Source: Kiloniellaceae bacterium (GTDB lineage Bacteria; Pseudomonadota; Alphaproteobacteria; Kiloniellales; Kiloniellaceae). Taken from it: a DNA stretch of 63,733 bases. The stretch spans positions 1 through 63,733 of the forward strand of contig JAJFGK010000147.1 in NCBI GenBank assembly GCA_021776195.1. The letters are read 5' to 3'. Each line of letters opens with the position of its first letter. Positions within the stretch are counted from its first letter, which is position 1. Below are positions 27,940 through 36,160 of the stretch, piece by piece. Position numbers and translations under genes: made by a program. The notes beneath the pieces are model-generated. The model ran no database searches. It was given only the letters and a program-made list of their open reading frames with translations, and was not told where the DNA came from.

Positions 27940-28491
27940 CTATTTCTCGGACGCCTCGGCGGCCTGCTGTTCCTTGATCATCTTCTCCACTTCCATCTTC
28001 TCCGGGTCGCGCAAATCGACGCCCTTGATCAGCTTCAGATAGTTGATCTGAAGAATCCGGAAGGTCATGAGAGCGAAGGCAATGGGAAGGATCAGGTAGA
28101 TGTACTTCATGGGAACGCCCAGGGTCTGGGACTTCCAGAAGAGGTTCATCTTATTGAAAACAAAGTCATAACTGAGATAGACAAAATAGACATTGAAGGC
28201 GACCCAGAAGAGATCGGCGATCCCTTCCACGATCTGGACGCCGCGAGGCGACAGGAACTTGAGCTGAAAGGTGACCCGGTTGTGGGCCGACATCTTCGCC
28301 GCGTAGCTGGCGCCGAAAAAGACGAACCAGACGAACATGTAGGTCGAGAGCTCTTCCGTCCAGGAGAAGGAATAGCCGGCGAGTTCGCGCGACAGAATCT
28401 GCATGAAAAGCAACACCACGAAGGTCGCGAGCAGCGCCCGACAGATATAGCTTTCGATGTTGTCGAAGAAGTGGAGGACCTTTGAACCCAT
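27940..28491 (-). CDS. dctQ: TRAP transporter small permease (DctQ family)
   Basis: 183 residues, four membrane helices (about 17-35, 53-70, 93-115, 135-155). LLFMQILSRELAGYSFSWTEELSTY is a typical DctQ signature (R...G..f.W.EEl). The charged tail KMEVEKMIKEQQAAEASEK is cytoplasmic. GGAG precedes ATG 28491. It lies 161 bp after dctP, the largest gap in the TRAP set. Confidence 0.93.
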   Translation of the reverse strand: MGSKVLHFFDNIESYICRALLATFVVLLFMQILSRELAGYSFSWTEELSTYMFVWFVFFGASYAAKMSAHNRVTFQLKFLSPRGVQIVEGIADLFWVAFNVYFVYLSYDFVFNKMNLFWKSQTLGVPMKYIYLILPIAFALMTFRILQINYLKLIKGVDLRDPEKMEVEKMIKEQQAAEASEK

Positions 28492-28652
28492 CGTCGGAAC
28501 TCCCGGGATTTTGGAGGGAACGCGCCTCCCGCCCGAGCTGACCAGTTGGTATCGTCGGCAGCGGTCAGCCCTTGACGGAAGGCGCGCGCCTCCTAAGGCA
28601 GGTACAGGGTAAGATGGGGCGACGGTTCAATCCGCCACCCCGGGAGGAACAA

Positions 28653-29666
28653 CTACTCGACCGGATCGCGACCCAGGGAGGTCAGGATGGCGTTGAGCTT
28701 CTCGACGCCACCGATCGAATCATAGAACTTCGGCCAGACGGCGGCGGTCGCCTTGGCGATCCATTCCTTTTCGTCGTCCGCGGGCGCATCGATCTGCATG
28801 CCCTTGGCCAGCAGGTCTTCCTTGATCGAAGCTTCCGAGGCACGCAGGTGGGCGGCGCTGTGCAGGGTCGCCTCCTTGCCAGCCTCGAGAACCGCCTTCT
28901 GGGTCTCCTCGTCCATGTCCTGGAACACGCCCTCGCTGACGACCAGCGGCTCGATCGAGAAGATGTAGCGGATCGTGGTGACGTACTTCTGGACTTCGTA
29001 GAACTTCATCGAGTGGACCGTCAGGTAGGGATTGTCCTGACCGTCGACGACCTTCTGCTGCAGCGCCGTGAAGGTCTCGGACCAGGCCATCGGCGTCGGG
29101 TTGATGCCCCAGGACTTGTAGGTGTCGATCATGATCTCGTTCTTGGGCACCCGAACCACCACACCTTGCAGATCTTCCAGGGTCTTGATCGGCTTCTTGG
29201 AGTTGGTGAGAACGCGAAAGCCGGTGTAGGTCCAGCCGACGATGCGCACGCCGGCGTCGCGGATGGTGTTGTCGATCAGCTCCTGGCCCGCCGGGCCCTG
29301 GGTCAGCTTCTCGGCGTCTTCCAGGCTCAAGATGACATAGGGAAGCGTGAAGACACCGACTGTCGGCGAGAAGGGCGTGATGTTGTTGATGGCAAGGAGC
29401 GAGAAATCCAGGATGCCCATGGAGGCATCGTTGATGGTGTCCTGCTCGCTGCCGAGTTGGCCGTTGAGGAACATCTTGGCGGTATGCTTGCCGCCGGTTT
29501 TCTGCTCGAAAGCCTCGACAAACTTGAGGCCCATCGCATGTTGGGCACTGCCGTGAGCGTCGCCCACGGCCATCTTGTAATTCTTCGCCGAGACATCGCC
29601 GGCGGTGTTGAGCAACAAAGCCAGGGCTACGCAAGCCGAGGCGGCAACGGTTCCCGCAAATCGCAT
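28653..29666 (-). CDS. dctP: TRAP transporter periplasmic binding protein (DctP family)
   Basis: 337 residues. Signal peptide MRFAGTVAASACVALALLLN, cleavage near VSA. Family motifs: GLKFVEAFEQKTGGKHTAKM, LEDLQGVVVRVPKNEIM (the Arg expected to bind a carboxylate) and MAWSETFTALQQKVVDGQDN. Therefore the ligand is probably an organic acid anion. ATG 29666 has GAGGAGG close upstream and starts the signal peptide exactly; an in-frame ATG at 29717 does not. First gene of the operon, divergent from a LysR regulator. Confidence 0.94.
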   Translation of the reverse strand: MRFAGTVAASACVALALLLNTAGDVSAKNYKMAVGDAHGSAQHAMGLKFVEAFEQKTGGKHTAKMFLNGQLGSEQDTINDASMGILDFSLLAINNITPFSPTVGVFTLPYVILSLEDAEKLTQGPAGQELIDNTIRDAGVRIVGWTYTGFRVLTNSKKPIKTLEDLQGVVVRVPKNEIMIDTYKSWGINPTPMAWSETFTALQQKVVDGQDNPYLTVHSMKFYEVQKYVTTIRYIFSIEPLVVSEGVFQDMDEETQKAVLEAGKEATLHSAAHLRASEASIKEDLLAKGMQIDAPADDEKEWIAKATAAVWPKFYDSIGGVEKLNAILTSLGRDPVE

Positions 29667-29809
29667 TCTATCCTCCTCTGTTCGCAACAAGGCATGGATA
29701 TGCCTCGCGAGCTTCAACAGGTTCCGCGGTCCGGTCGGCCCATCAGGAGAAAAGTCTGGAAGTCGATGCGCCGTCCCAAGCCATGGTCCCGGTTTTCGGG
29801 TGATCCTGT

Positions 29810-29826
29810 CAGAACCAGAAGTTCTG
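29810..29826. promoter_or_regulatory. Inverted repeat CAGAAC-N5-GTTCTG in the dctP/lysR intergenic region
   Basis: Perfect 6-bp arms (29810-29815 and 29821-29826) separated by CAGAA. It sits in the 250-bp divergent promoter region and may be a second regulator-binding site. Confidence 0.4.
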
Positions 29827-29861
29827 TCGGATCTTGTGGTTGACCCTATCAGGAGGACTTT

Positions 29862-29909
29862 GTTTCATATAGATTAAGTTTTCGAAGTGGTGTTTGATTA
29901 ATATGAAAC
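29862..29909. promoter_or_regulatory. Dyad GTTTCATAT ... ATATGAAAC next to lysR start
   Basis: GTTTCATAT at 29862-29870 and its exact inverse at 29901-29909, separated by 30 bp. Partial extension (ATTAA/TTAAT) adds to the match. The right arm ends 7 bp before the LysR ATG, so binding there could autorepress the regulator and control the divergent dctP operon. Inferred operator. Confidence 0.5.
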
Positions 29910-29916
29910 ATTAGCC

Positions 29917-30852
29917 ATGGCCCGAAAAGCTCTGCTCGGACGCGTGAGCGATGTCGACATCCGGCTGCTGCGGGTCTTTCGTTCCGTCGTCGCCTGCGGC
30001 GGCGTGTCGGCCGCCGAGCTCGAACTCAACATCGGCCGCTCGACCATCAGCCGGCATCTGACCGACCTCGAGCTCCGCCTCGGGGTCAAGCTCTGCGATC
30101 GTGGTCCGGCCGGCTTCGCCCTGACGAACGAGGGCGAACGGGTCTTCGAGGGGTCGTCTCAGCTGATCTCCGCGATCGATACCTTTCGCGCCAAGGTCGA
30201 CGACATTCACCAGCGCCTGACCGGGCACCTGTCGATCGCCACCTTTGACAAGTCGGTCACCAATCAAGACGCCAGACTTCCCGAGGCGCTCAGGCTCTTC
30301 GACGACATGGCGCCTTTGATCACCATCGAAATCCATACCGAGCCGACGAACGTCATCGAACGTGGCGTCCTGGACGGCCGCTTTCAATTGGGGATAATCC
30401 CGACCCACAGACAGTCCGCCAGCATGGACTACATCCCGCTCTACGCGGAACAGATGTATCTCTACGGCGGTAAGGACCATCCCCTGTTCGAGAAAGTCGA
30501 TGCCCAGATCAAGCGGCGCGACATCGAGCAGTGCAAGTACGCCGGGATCGGGTTTCACTCTCCGAACATGATCGTCAGTCGCCAGTTGAAACTGAAGCGC
30601 AGCGCCGATGTCTATGACGAACAAGCACTGGCCGCGCTCGTTCTTTCAGGACGCTATCTCGGGTTTCTGCCCGATCACTACGCCCGGCCCTTCGTCGAGC
30701 GGGGCGCGATGCGACGAATTCGCCCCAAGGCCTATCACTATCAAAGCGACCACTCGGCAATCGTGCGTCACTCGCCGATGCCCTCGCGATTGGTGGAGAC
30801 CTTCTTGAACTGCCTGCGCCTTGCCCATGGCAAGACCGGGCCGGATCAGTGA
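29917..30852 (+). CDS. LysR-family transcriptional regulator
   Basis: 311 residues. N-terminal winged helix-turn-helix (VDIRLLRVFRSVVACGGVSA, then NIGRSTISRHLTDLELRLGV) and a C-terminal effector-binding domain with LSIATFDKSVTN and LGIIPTHRQS. Divergent from dctP across a 250-bp region with two dyads, so it is the likely regulator of the TRAP operon, probably responding to the imported acid or a metabolite. Confidence 0.93.
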   Translation: MARKALLGRVSDVDIRLLRVFRSVVACGGVSAAELELNIGRSTISRHLTDLELRLGVKLCDRGPAGFALTNEGERVFEGSSQLISAIDTFRAKVDDIHQRLTGHLSIATFDKSVTNQDARLPEALRLFDDMAPLITIEIHTEPTNVIERGVLDGRFQLGIIPTHRQSASMDYIPLYAEQMYLYGGKDHPLFEKVDAQIKRRDIEQCKYAGIGFHSPNMIVSRQLKLKRSADVYDEQALAALVLSGRYLGFLPDHYARPFVERGAMRRIRPKAYHYQSDHSAIVRHSPMPSRLVETFLNCLRLAHGKTGPDQ

Positions 30853-30867
30853 AACACCACGGCCTAT

Positions 30868-30921
30868 CCGGCCTGTCCTAATCCGGCCTGTCCTAATCCG
30901 GCGTGTCCTAATCCGGCGTGT
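30868..30921. repeat. 15-bp tandem repeat overlapping the stop of the RcdA-like gene
   Basis: CCGGCCTGTCCTAAT occurs at 30868-30882 and 30883-30897, CCGGCGTGTCCTAAT at 30898-30912, and a fourth partial unit follows. The stop codon of the leftward gene (30908-30910) falls within a unit, and each full unit carries an in-frame TAG. Confidence 0.85.
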
Positions 30922-31327
30922 CGTCGTGCATGGCATCGAGGCGGGCGACGCGCTGGTAGAGGCGCAGGGAGCGATCGAGAAGATCGACCAGCGCCGGGGC
31001 CAGGTCCACCAGGAGGTCCGGGTCCTGCGCCCCGCAAACATCCTGCCCGGAGAGCCGGCAGTCCGGCTCGCGGGCGTCCTCGCGTGAAATCTCCCCGGCA
31101 TGAACCGCCCTTTGGACCATCAGCCAGGCCATCACCTGGGTCAGGCGCGAAGTCAGGCGCATGATTTCGCAACTGATCCGCAGCGATTCGGCCGGCGAGC
31201 AGGTGGCTCCGCGTTCGCCGCGGCGCGACTCGATGAAGCTGCGCGCCTCATGGGTCAAGCCCAGCGCTTCCTGGTAGGTGTTGTCCGTCAGAGGGACGAT
31301 CTGCGCGGTCTGGCTCACGGAGGGCAT
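30908..31327 (-). CDS. DUF1465 protein, RcdA-like
   Basis: 139 residues. The order EALGLTHEARSFIESR, SLRISCEIMRLTSRLTQVMA, WLMVQRAVHAGEISREDARE matches the DUF1465 family. In Caulobacter the member RcdA is an adaptor that helps ClpXP degrade CtrA and other cell-cycle regulators. The long helices and Leu-rich LVDLAPALVDLLDRSLRLYQ fit its three-helix bundle. The C-terminus ends in a tandem repeat, so the last residues (DDTPD) may not be ancestral. Confidence 0.8.
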   Translation of the reverse strand: MPSVSQTAQIVPLTDNTYQEALGLTHEARSFIESRRGERGATCSPAESLRISCEIMRLTSRLTQVMAWLMVQRAVHAGEISREDAREPDCRLSGQDVCGAQDPDLLVDLAPALVDLLDRSLRLYQRVARLDAMHDDTPD

Positions 31328-31511
31328 GCTCGCATCAACGCTGCGGTCTAGTAGATAGAATCTAACACATGATATCCACTAGTCTCTGGCTTGGCATTTA
31401 ACCTAAGCGATGCGGCCTTAACAAACGGTTGGTGGAAAGAATTTTCCACTTTCTCGCAGGGTTACCCTTTTTTCTTTTGTTTTCAATTGATTGCCTTGGG
31501 CCGCCCGGGGT

Positions 31512-31539
31512 CTTGAAATGTGCGGGAGGGTCATTATAT
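31512..31539 (+). promoter_or_regulatory. RpoH (sigma-32)-type promoter of hsp20
   Basis: CTTGAA at 31512-31517 is the -35 element of alphaproteobacterial heat-shock promoters and CATTATAT at 31532-31539 fits the -10, with 16 bp between CTTG and CATTAT. It lies about 120 bp upstream of the Hsp20 start, leaving a long leader as expected for a thermosensor. Confidence 0.65.
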
Positions 31540-31544
31540 CCCTT

Positions 31545-31658
31545 TCATGCCCCTGGGATGCCGTTTGAATCGGGTCCCGCCGGGGCGAACCCTGTAAGAC
31601 GGTCCGGCCAGTTGGCGGACCATCTTTTCCATGTTGCTCATTCAAGGAGGATATGGCC
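31545..31658 (+). promoter_or_regulatory. ROSE-like RNA thermometer in the hsp20 leader
   Basis: The leader ends with TTGCT (31634-31638) facing the ribosome site AAGGAGG (31644-31650), the conserved anti-SD arrangement of ROSE elements with a G-G mismatch, and CCAT/ATGG could lengthen the stem. An upstream hairpin GGTCCG/CGGACC spans 31601-31621. At low temperature the SD should be masked. The complete fold was not computed. Confidence 0.6.
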
Positions 31659-32120
31659 ATGCGAGCAATCGATCTTTCCCCCCTCTACCGCGCCTCGGTC
31701 GGCTTCGACCGCATGACGAACCTGCTCGATTCGGTGAACCGGATCGATGAAACGGCGCTGAGCTATCCGCCCTACAATATCGAGAAGACCGGCGACGACA
31801 CCTACCGCATCGCCATGGCGGTGGCCGGCTTCGGCGAGGAGGAGCTCGACATCACCGTCAAGGAATCCAGCCTGGTCATCGCCGGCCGCAAGGAAAAGGC
31901 CGAGGACAGCGCCGCGTCCTATCTCCATCGCGGCATCGCCACGCGCCCCTTCGAGCGGCGCTTCGACCTTGCGGATCATATCAGGGTGACTGGCGCCCGC
32001 TTGGAAAACGGCCTGCTCTACGTCGAGTTGGTGCGTGAGGTGCCCGAGGCGATGAAGCCGCGCAGCATCAAAATCGAGAGGGCCGGCACCGCCAAGGTTC
32101 TCGAGAACAAGGCCGCGTAA
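31659..32120 (+). CDS. Small heat-shock protein (Hsp20/IbpA family)
   Basis: 153 residues, ATP-independent holdase that binds unfolding proteins in the cytosol. The alpha-crystallin domain is about 35-135, with YNIEKTGDDTYRIAMAVAGF, LVIAGRKEK and the ARLENGLLYVELVREVPE strands; the C-terminal RSIKIE supplies the I-x-I motif. ATG 31659 (MRAIDLSPLYR) lies 8 bases after AAGGAGG; the in-frame ATG at 31653 is only 2 bases from it. Likely heat-induced at transcription and translation. Confidence 0.95.
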   Translation: MRAIDLSPLYRASVGFDRMTNLLDSVNRIDETALSYPPYNIEKTGDDTYRIAMAVAGFGEEELDITVKESSLVIAGRKEKAEDSAASYLHRGIATRPFERRFDLADHIRVTGARLENGLLYVELVREVPEAMKPRSIKIERAGTAKVLENKAA

Positions 32121-32156
32121 CACCGCACCTCTCGCAGCGAAGCAAAGCACGACCTG

Positions 32157-32191
32157 ACGGCCGGCGGGGGCCTCTCGCCGGCCGTTGCTTT
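32157..32191 (+). terminator. Terminator after hsp20
   Basis: Perfect 10-bp stem ACGGCCGGCG (32157-32166) and CGCCGGCCGT (32176-32185) with a 9-base loop, followed by TGCTTT. Placed 37 bp after the Hsp20 stop. Confidence 0.75.
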
Positions 32192-32245
32192 GACCTTTGC
32201 CGAACGCCGTCGCAGACTCCCAGGCCATTCGAAAGTCGGGGGTCC

Positions 32246-32842
32246 ATGCTGCAGTTGAAGGAACTCCACCGGCCGGGCCTGGAGCCGGTCTCGCTGTCGC
32301 TCGAGAACGGCGACTGCGCCATGTTGATGGGCCCATCCGGCTCGGGCAAATCGCTGTTCCTACGGACCATTGCCGATCTCGACCCCAACAGCGGCGAGGC
32401 GCTGCTGGACGGGGCCGCCCGCGGCGCCATGCCGGCACCGCATTGGCGCCGGCTGGTCGGCTATCTGGCGGCCGAACCCGGCTGGTGGCAGGAAACCGCC
32501 GGGGCTCACTTTCCCGACTGGCCCGCCGCCCAAGGTCCGGCAGAAGAGCTGTTGCTGCCCGACGACATCGCCGCCCGTGCCGTGGAGAGCCTCTCGACCG
32601 GCGAGCGCCAGCGCCTCGCCTTTCTGCGCCTGCTGGTCAACCGGCCTCGGGTCATGCTGCTGGATGAGCCGACCGGACCGCTCGACGGCGCGGCGCGGGC
32701 GGCGCTCGAGGCCAAGACCCGGTCGTTCCAAGCATCCGGCGGGATCCTGCTCTGGGTCACCCACGACAGCGAGCAGGCGACCCGCATGGGAACCCGGCAA
32801 CTGCGGATGACCGCGGGCCGCTTGAGCGAGGTGGCACCGTGA
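32246..32842 (+). CDS. fetA: ABC transporter ATP-binding protein (FetA-like)
   Basis: 198 residues, short ATPase. Walker A GPSGSGKS, signature LSTGERQR, Walker B VMLLDEPTGPLD and H-loop VTHDSE are present. Its stop overlaps the GTG start of the membrane partner (GTGA), so translation is coupled. FetA-FetB pairs export iron in E. coli. Assignment to FetA rests mainly on the partner. Confidence 0.85.
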   Translation: MLQLKELHRPGLEPVSLSLENGDCAMLMGPSGSGKSLFLRTIADLDPNSGEALLDGAARGAMPAPHWRRLVGYLAAEPGWWQETAGAHFPDWPAAQGPAEELLLPDDIAARAVESLSTGERQRLAFLRLLVNRPRVMLLDEPTGPLDGAARAALEAKTRSFQASGGILLWVTHDSEQATRMGTRQLRMTAGRLSEVAP

Positions 32843-33642
32843 CGACAATCCCGCTCGACGCCTGGGACCTGGCGCTGGCCTCGGTCCTGGTGCTGCTGAA
32901 CGGCGCGCTCTCCATCGCCCTACAGCTCGGCCTCGCGCGCCAACTCCTGGTCGCCGCCCTGCGCATGGTCATCCAGCTCGTCTTGGTGGGCTTCGTCCTG
33001 ACCACGCTCTTCGCCCTGGTTTCTCCGCTCTGGACCGGCCTGACCGCGCTGGCCATGGTCGCCTTTGCCGGCCGCGAGGTCGTCGCCCGCCAGACAGGTG
33101 GGCTGCCCGGCCTGCAGGCCTACGGCATCGGCACCGGTGCGATGCTGATGGCGGTGACCCTGGTGATGATCTTCGCCCTCATGACCCAGATCCAGCCCGA
33201 GCCCTGGTATCATCCGCGCTATGCCCTGCCGCTGCTCGGCATGCTGTTGGGCAACACCATGACCGGCGTCGCCCTGGGCCTGCGCGCCTTTACCCAGGGC
33301 GCCAAGGACAAGCGCCGCGCCATCGAGGCCCAGCTCGCCCTCGGCGCGACCCGCCTGGAAGCCCTGCGGCCGGTCACCCGCGAGGCCCTGCGCCAGGCCC
33401 TGACGCCGATCATCAACGCCATGGCGGCGACCGGCCTGGTCTCCCTGCCCGGCATGATGACCGGGCAGATTCTCGCCGGCGCCGAGCCTATGGAGGCGGT
33501 CAAGTACCAGTTGCTGGTGCTGTTCCTGATCGCCGGCGGCACCGCCCTGGGGTCGGTCACCGCGGTCATGGCCCTGGCCCGCGCCGTGACGGACCAGCGC
33601 CACCGCCTGCGCCTGGACCGGTTCAAGAGCGGTGTGTCTTGA
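32839..33642 (+). CDS. fetB: ABC transporter permease (FetB/UPF0014 family)
   Basis: 267 residues, about seven membrane helices. UPF0014 signatures: LQLGLARQLLVAALRMVIQL, GNTMTGVALGLRAFT, LALGATRLEALRPVTREALR, and TGLVSLPGMMTGQILAGAEP. The family includes E. coli FetB, an iron exporter that protects against peroxide stress. The start is GTG at 32839, overlapping the fetA stop. Confidence 0.9.
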   Translation: MTTIPLDAWDLALASVLVLLNGALSIALQLGLARQLLVAALRMVIQLVLVGFVLTTLFALVSPLWTGLTALAMVAFAGREVVARQTGGLPGLQAYGIGTGAMLMAVTLVMIFALMTQIQPEPWYHPRYALPLLGMLLGNTMTGVALGLRAFTQGAKDKRRAIEAQLALGATRLEALRPVTREALRQALTPIINAMAATGLVSLPGMMTGQILAGAEPMEAVKYQLLVLFLIAGGTALGSVTAVMALARAVTDQRHRLRLDRFKSGVS

Positions 33643-33775
33643 TCGTCATACCGGTAAGCGCAGCAGCGCTTATCCGGTATCTCGTGACCAGCGTAGCTCG
33701 GCCCGAGACCCCGGCCCAAGACTCTGGTCCGAGGCCCCGGCCGCAAGGGCCGGGTGCCGTCCGGGGTGACAGACC
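33643..33775. repeat. Hairpin-rich intergenic repeat between fetB and amidase genes
   Basis: A strong hairpin ATACCGG-TAAGCGC/GCGCTTA-TCCGGTAT spans 33648-33680, then CCCGGCC/GGCCGGG at 33736-33754, ending CCGGGGTGAC. It shares its GTCAT..CCGG beginning and GGGGTGAC end with the repeats at 2575 and 18532. It lies between convergent genes and may end both transcripts. Confidence 0.65.
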
Positions 33776-33788
33776 TGATTGACGGACG

Positions 33789-35210
33789 TCAGGACAGGTC
33801 CGCCAAGGCCTCGAGCAGGTCCGGATGGGGCTGCGGGAAGGCCAGCGCCGTTTCCAGGGCGCCGCCGACACGCAGCACCATGGCCTCGCCGTGGGCCGGG
33901 CCGACGATCTGCAGGCCGACCGGCAGGCCATCAGGTGTCAGGCCGCAGGGGATCGAGGCCGCCGGCTGGCCGGTCAGGTTGAACGGCAAGGTGTAGGCCG
34001 TCGCGTGGCGCCAGCGATCGAAGGCCGGGCTGTGATAGGGCGTCTCGGCCGGGGGCGGCGGCGTCGGCATGGTCGGGGTGATCAAGGCGGCGTAGTCGCG
34101 ATTCAGATCGTTCATCTGCCGGCCAAGCGCGGCGCGGGCCGCCATGGCCTTGTTGTAGTCGGCGAGCGAGACCTCGAGCCCGGCCTCGGCGAGCGGCCTG
34201 AAGCGCGGATCGAGATTGTCGCGCGCGGCGCCCGAAAGCCCGCGCAGGGAGGCGGCGAAGCCGGCCCGCCAGTAGTCCTGGAAGCGGTCTTCCAGCGGGG
34301 CGAAGAGGCTGCCGACCTCGACGACCTCGGCACCGAGGTCGCGCAGGCGCGCCACCGCCGCCTCGACCGGCCGCAGCACCGCCGCCTCGGGTTCGGCCCC
34401 ACCCAGACCCGGGCTGTAGGCCAGGGTGAGACCGGCCAGGCTCTCGTCCAGACAAGCGCGGTAGTCCCGGTCGTCGGCGGGCAAGGCGTACCAGTCGCGC
34501 GGGTCGGGCTGCGCCATGACGGTCAACAGCAGCGCCGCGTCGCGCAGGCTGCGGGCCATCGGCCCCTGGGACGAGTTGGTACAAAAGGCACCCTCGTTGG
34601 GGTGATGCGGCACCCGCCCGAAGCTCGGCTTCAGGCCGGCCAGACCGCAGTAGCTGGCCGGGATCCGGATCGACCCGCCGCCGTCGCTGCCGTGGGCAAC
34701 GGCGCCGATACCGGCGGCGAGCGCCGCGGCCGCGCCGCCACTCGAGCCGCCCGGCGTGCGCGCCGGGTCCCAGGGATTGCGGGTGATGCCAAAGAGCGGG
34801 CCGTCGGTCATGCCCTTCCAGCCGAACTCCGGCGTCGTGGTCTTGCCCAGGATGACCGCGCCGGCCTCGCGCAGGCGGGCGACGCAAGGCGCATCGCGCG
34901 GCGCCGGCGCATCGGTGCTGGTCAGCGAGCCGAGGCGCAGCGGCAGCCCCTTGACCGCCGTCAAGTCCTTGACCGTCAGCGGCACGCCATCGAGCGGACC
35001 GCGCGGTGTCCCGGCCCGCCAGCCCGCCTCGGCTTCGCCGGCGGCCCGACGCGCGCCGTCGGGGTCGAGAGTCTGAAAGGCGTTCAGATGCGGTTGCAGC
35101 CGCGCGGCACGGGACAGTGCCAGTTCCGTCGCTTCGCTGGGCGAAAAACGGCCTTCGCGAAAACCGGCCTCCAGGCCGTCGATGCCGAGAAAGGCAATCT
35201 CGTCGTGCAT
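33789..35210 (-). CDS. Amidase (amidase signature family)
   Basis: 473 residues. The Ser-cisSer-Lys triad regions are visible: TVKDL (Lys), [14 protein letters not shown] (cis-Ser) and [20 protein letters not shown] (nucleophile Ser). It hydrolyses an amide bond; substrate unknown, and the family also includes GatA, but no gatB/gatC lies nearby. AGGAGG is 5 bases before ATG 35210; the open frame upstream overlaps the VOC gene and is not used. Follows the VOC gene by 10 bp. Confidence 0.92.
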   Translation of the reverse strand: MHDEIAFLGIDGLEAGFREGRFSPSEATELALSRAARLQPHLNAFQTLDPDGARRAAGEAEAGWRAGTPRGPLDGVPLTVKDLTAVKGLPLRLGSLTSTDAPAPRDAPCVARLREAGAVILGKTTTPEFGWKGMTDGPLFGITRNPWDPARTPGGSSGGAAAALAAGIGAVAHGSDGGGSIRIPASYCGLAGLKPSFGRVPHHPNEGAFCTNSSQGPMARSLRDAALLLTVMAQPDPRDWYALPADDRDYRACLDESLAGLTLAYSPGLGGAEPEAAVLRPVEAAVARLRDLGAEVVEVGSLFAPLEDRFQDYWRAGFAASLRGLSGAARDNLDPRFRPLAEAGLEVSLADYNKAMAARAALGRQMNDLNRDYAALITPTMPTPPPPAETPYHSPAFDRWRHATAYTLPFNLTGQPAASIPCGLTPDGLPVGLQIVGPAHGEAMVLRVGGALETALAFPQPHPDLLEALADLS

Positions 35211-35220
35211 CCCGAACCTC

Positions 35221-35595
35221 CTAAGCCGGCCAGGCGGGGTCGAGGAAGCGCTGAAACTCGATCCTGTAGCCCTCCGGGTCCCGGGCAAAGAAACAGTAGA
35301 CCTGAAAGGTCTCGCTCTTCTCCGGCGGCCCCTCCAGTTCGACCCCCGCCGCCTGAAGGCGCTGGTACCAGGCATCGACCTCGTCGGTTACCAGGGTGAT
35401 CACGACCCCGGAAGGCTCGACCGCCCGGCCTTCGCGGCAGGAGCAGACCCCCAGAAAGGCCGTGTCGGCGACCCGGTAGATGTGACAGGGCCCTTGATCC
35501 AACACCAGATCCAGACCCAGGGTCTCGCCGTAGAAACGCGTGGTGGAGGCCAGATCGTCGGTGTAAATGAAGGTGACTTGCTGCTTTGGTATCAT
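35221..35595 (-). CDS. VOC-superfamily (glyoxalase/bleomycin-resistance) protein
   Basis: 124 residues with the paired beta-alpha-beta units: VTFIYTDDLASTTRFYGETL, then VITLVTDEVDAWYQRLQAAG and VYCFFARDPEGYRIEFQRFL with the metal Glu near the end. Members are metal-dependent lyases, dioxygenases or binding proteins. GAGGAG precedes ATG 35595. In an operon with the amidase gene. Confidence 0.88.
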   Translation of the reverse strand: MIPKQQVTFIYTDDLASTTRFYGETLGLDLVLDQGPCHIYRVADTAFLGVCSCREGRAVEPSGVVITLVTDEVDAWYQRLQAAGVELEGPPEKSETFQVYCFFARDPEGYRIEFQRFLDPAWPA

Positions 35596-35704
35596 CGAAT
35601 CTCCTCTCGCCCAGTCTTAATCTCCAAGTCAGTCTTGATCTCATAGTGGCCTGCTTCATCCTGGAGACCAAGCCGTCAACCGCCCTGCAACGAGAGGAAA
35701 ATTC

Positions 35705-36160
35705 ATGGCTTCAGCCTCCCTGGTCCTGATCCTGGTCGCCGTGGTGGTCGGCATGGGCTATCCCCTCCAGGCTGGCATCAATGCCACCATCGCCCAGCAT
35801 CACGGGCACCCTCTGCTGGCGGCACTGACCAACACCACGGTGGCGAGCCTGGCGCTGCTCGTTCTGATCGTCTTCCTGCGTGTCCCGCTGCCGGCGGCGG
35901 TTCAGGTCGCGGCAGCGCCCTGGTGGGCCTGGACCGGGGGTCTCTTGGGGGCCGGCTTCGTGTTCAGCGCTTTAGTTCTAGCCCCGAAACTCGGCGCGGC
36001 GGTCTTCGTCTCGTCGGGCATTGTCGGCACCATGGCGGCCTCGCTGCTGATCGACCACTATGGGATCATCGGCTATCGCGAACAGCCGATCACCGGTCTT
36101 CGCCTGACCGGCGCGGCCTTGGTGGTGATCGGCATGATCCTGATCCAGTGGAAACGGTGA
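35705..36160 (+). CDS. DMT-family membrane protein (YdcZ/DUF606-like)
   Basis: 151 residues with five hydrophobic helices covering almost the whole protein. VVVGMGYPLQAGINATIAQ and SLLIDHYGIIGYREQPITGL match the DUF606 (YdcZ) half-size transporter family of the drug/metabolite superfamily. It probably works as a dimer; substrate unknown. GAGAGGA precedes the ATG. Confidence 0.85.
   Translation: MASASLVLILVAVVVGMGYPLQAGINATIAQHHGHPLLAALTNTTVASLALLVLIVFLRVPLPAAVQVAAAPWWAWTGGLLGAGFVFSALVLAPKLGAAVFVSSGIVGTMAASLLIDHYGIIGYREQPITGLRLTGAALVVIGMILIQWKR

Larger units (their letters stand above)
31328..31658. other. Intergenic region between RcdA-like and hsp20 genes
   Basis: AT-rich on the RcdA side. 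GTGGAAAGAATTTTCCAC at 31432-31449 is a perfect 18-bp palindrome of unknown role. The right third contains the RpoH-type promoter and ROSE-like leader listed separately. No gene seen. Confidence 0.5.

Noticed and set aside
30868..30921. CRISPR-like array
   Set aside because: Short 15-bp tandem units without spacers.
31653..31655. ATG 31653 as the Hsp20 start
   Set aside because: Only 2 bases from AAGGAGG; ATG 31659 has the right spacing and the family N-terminus.
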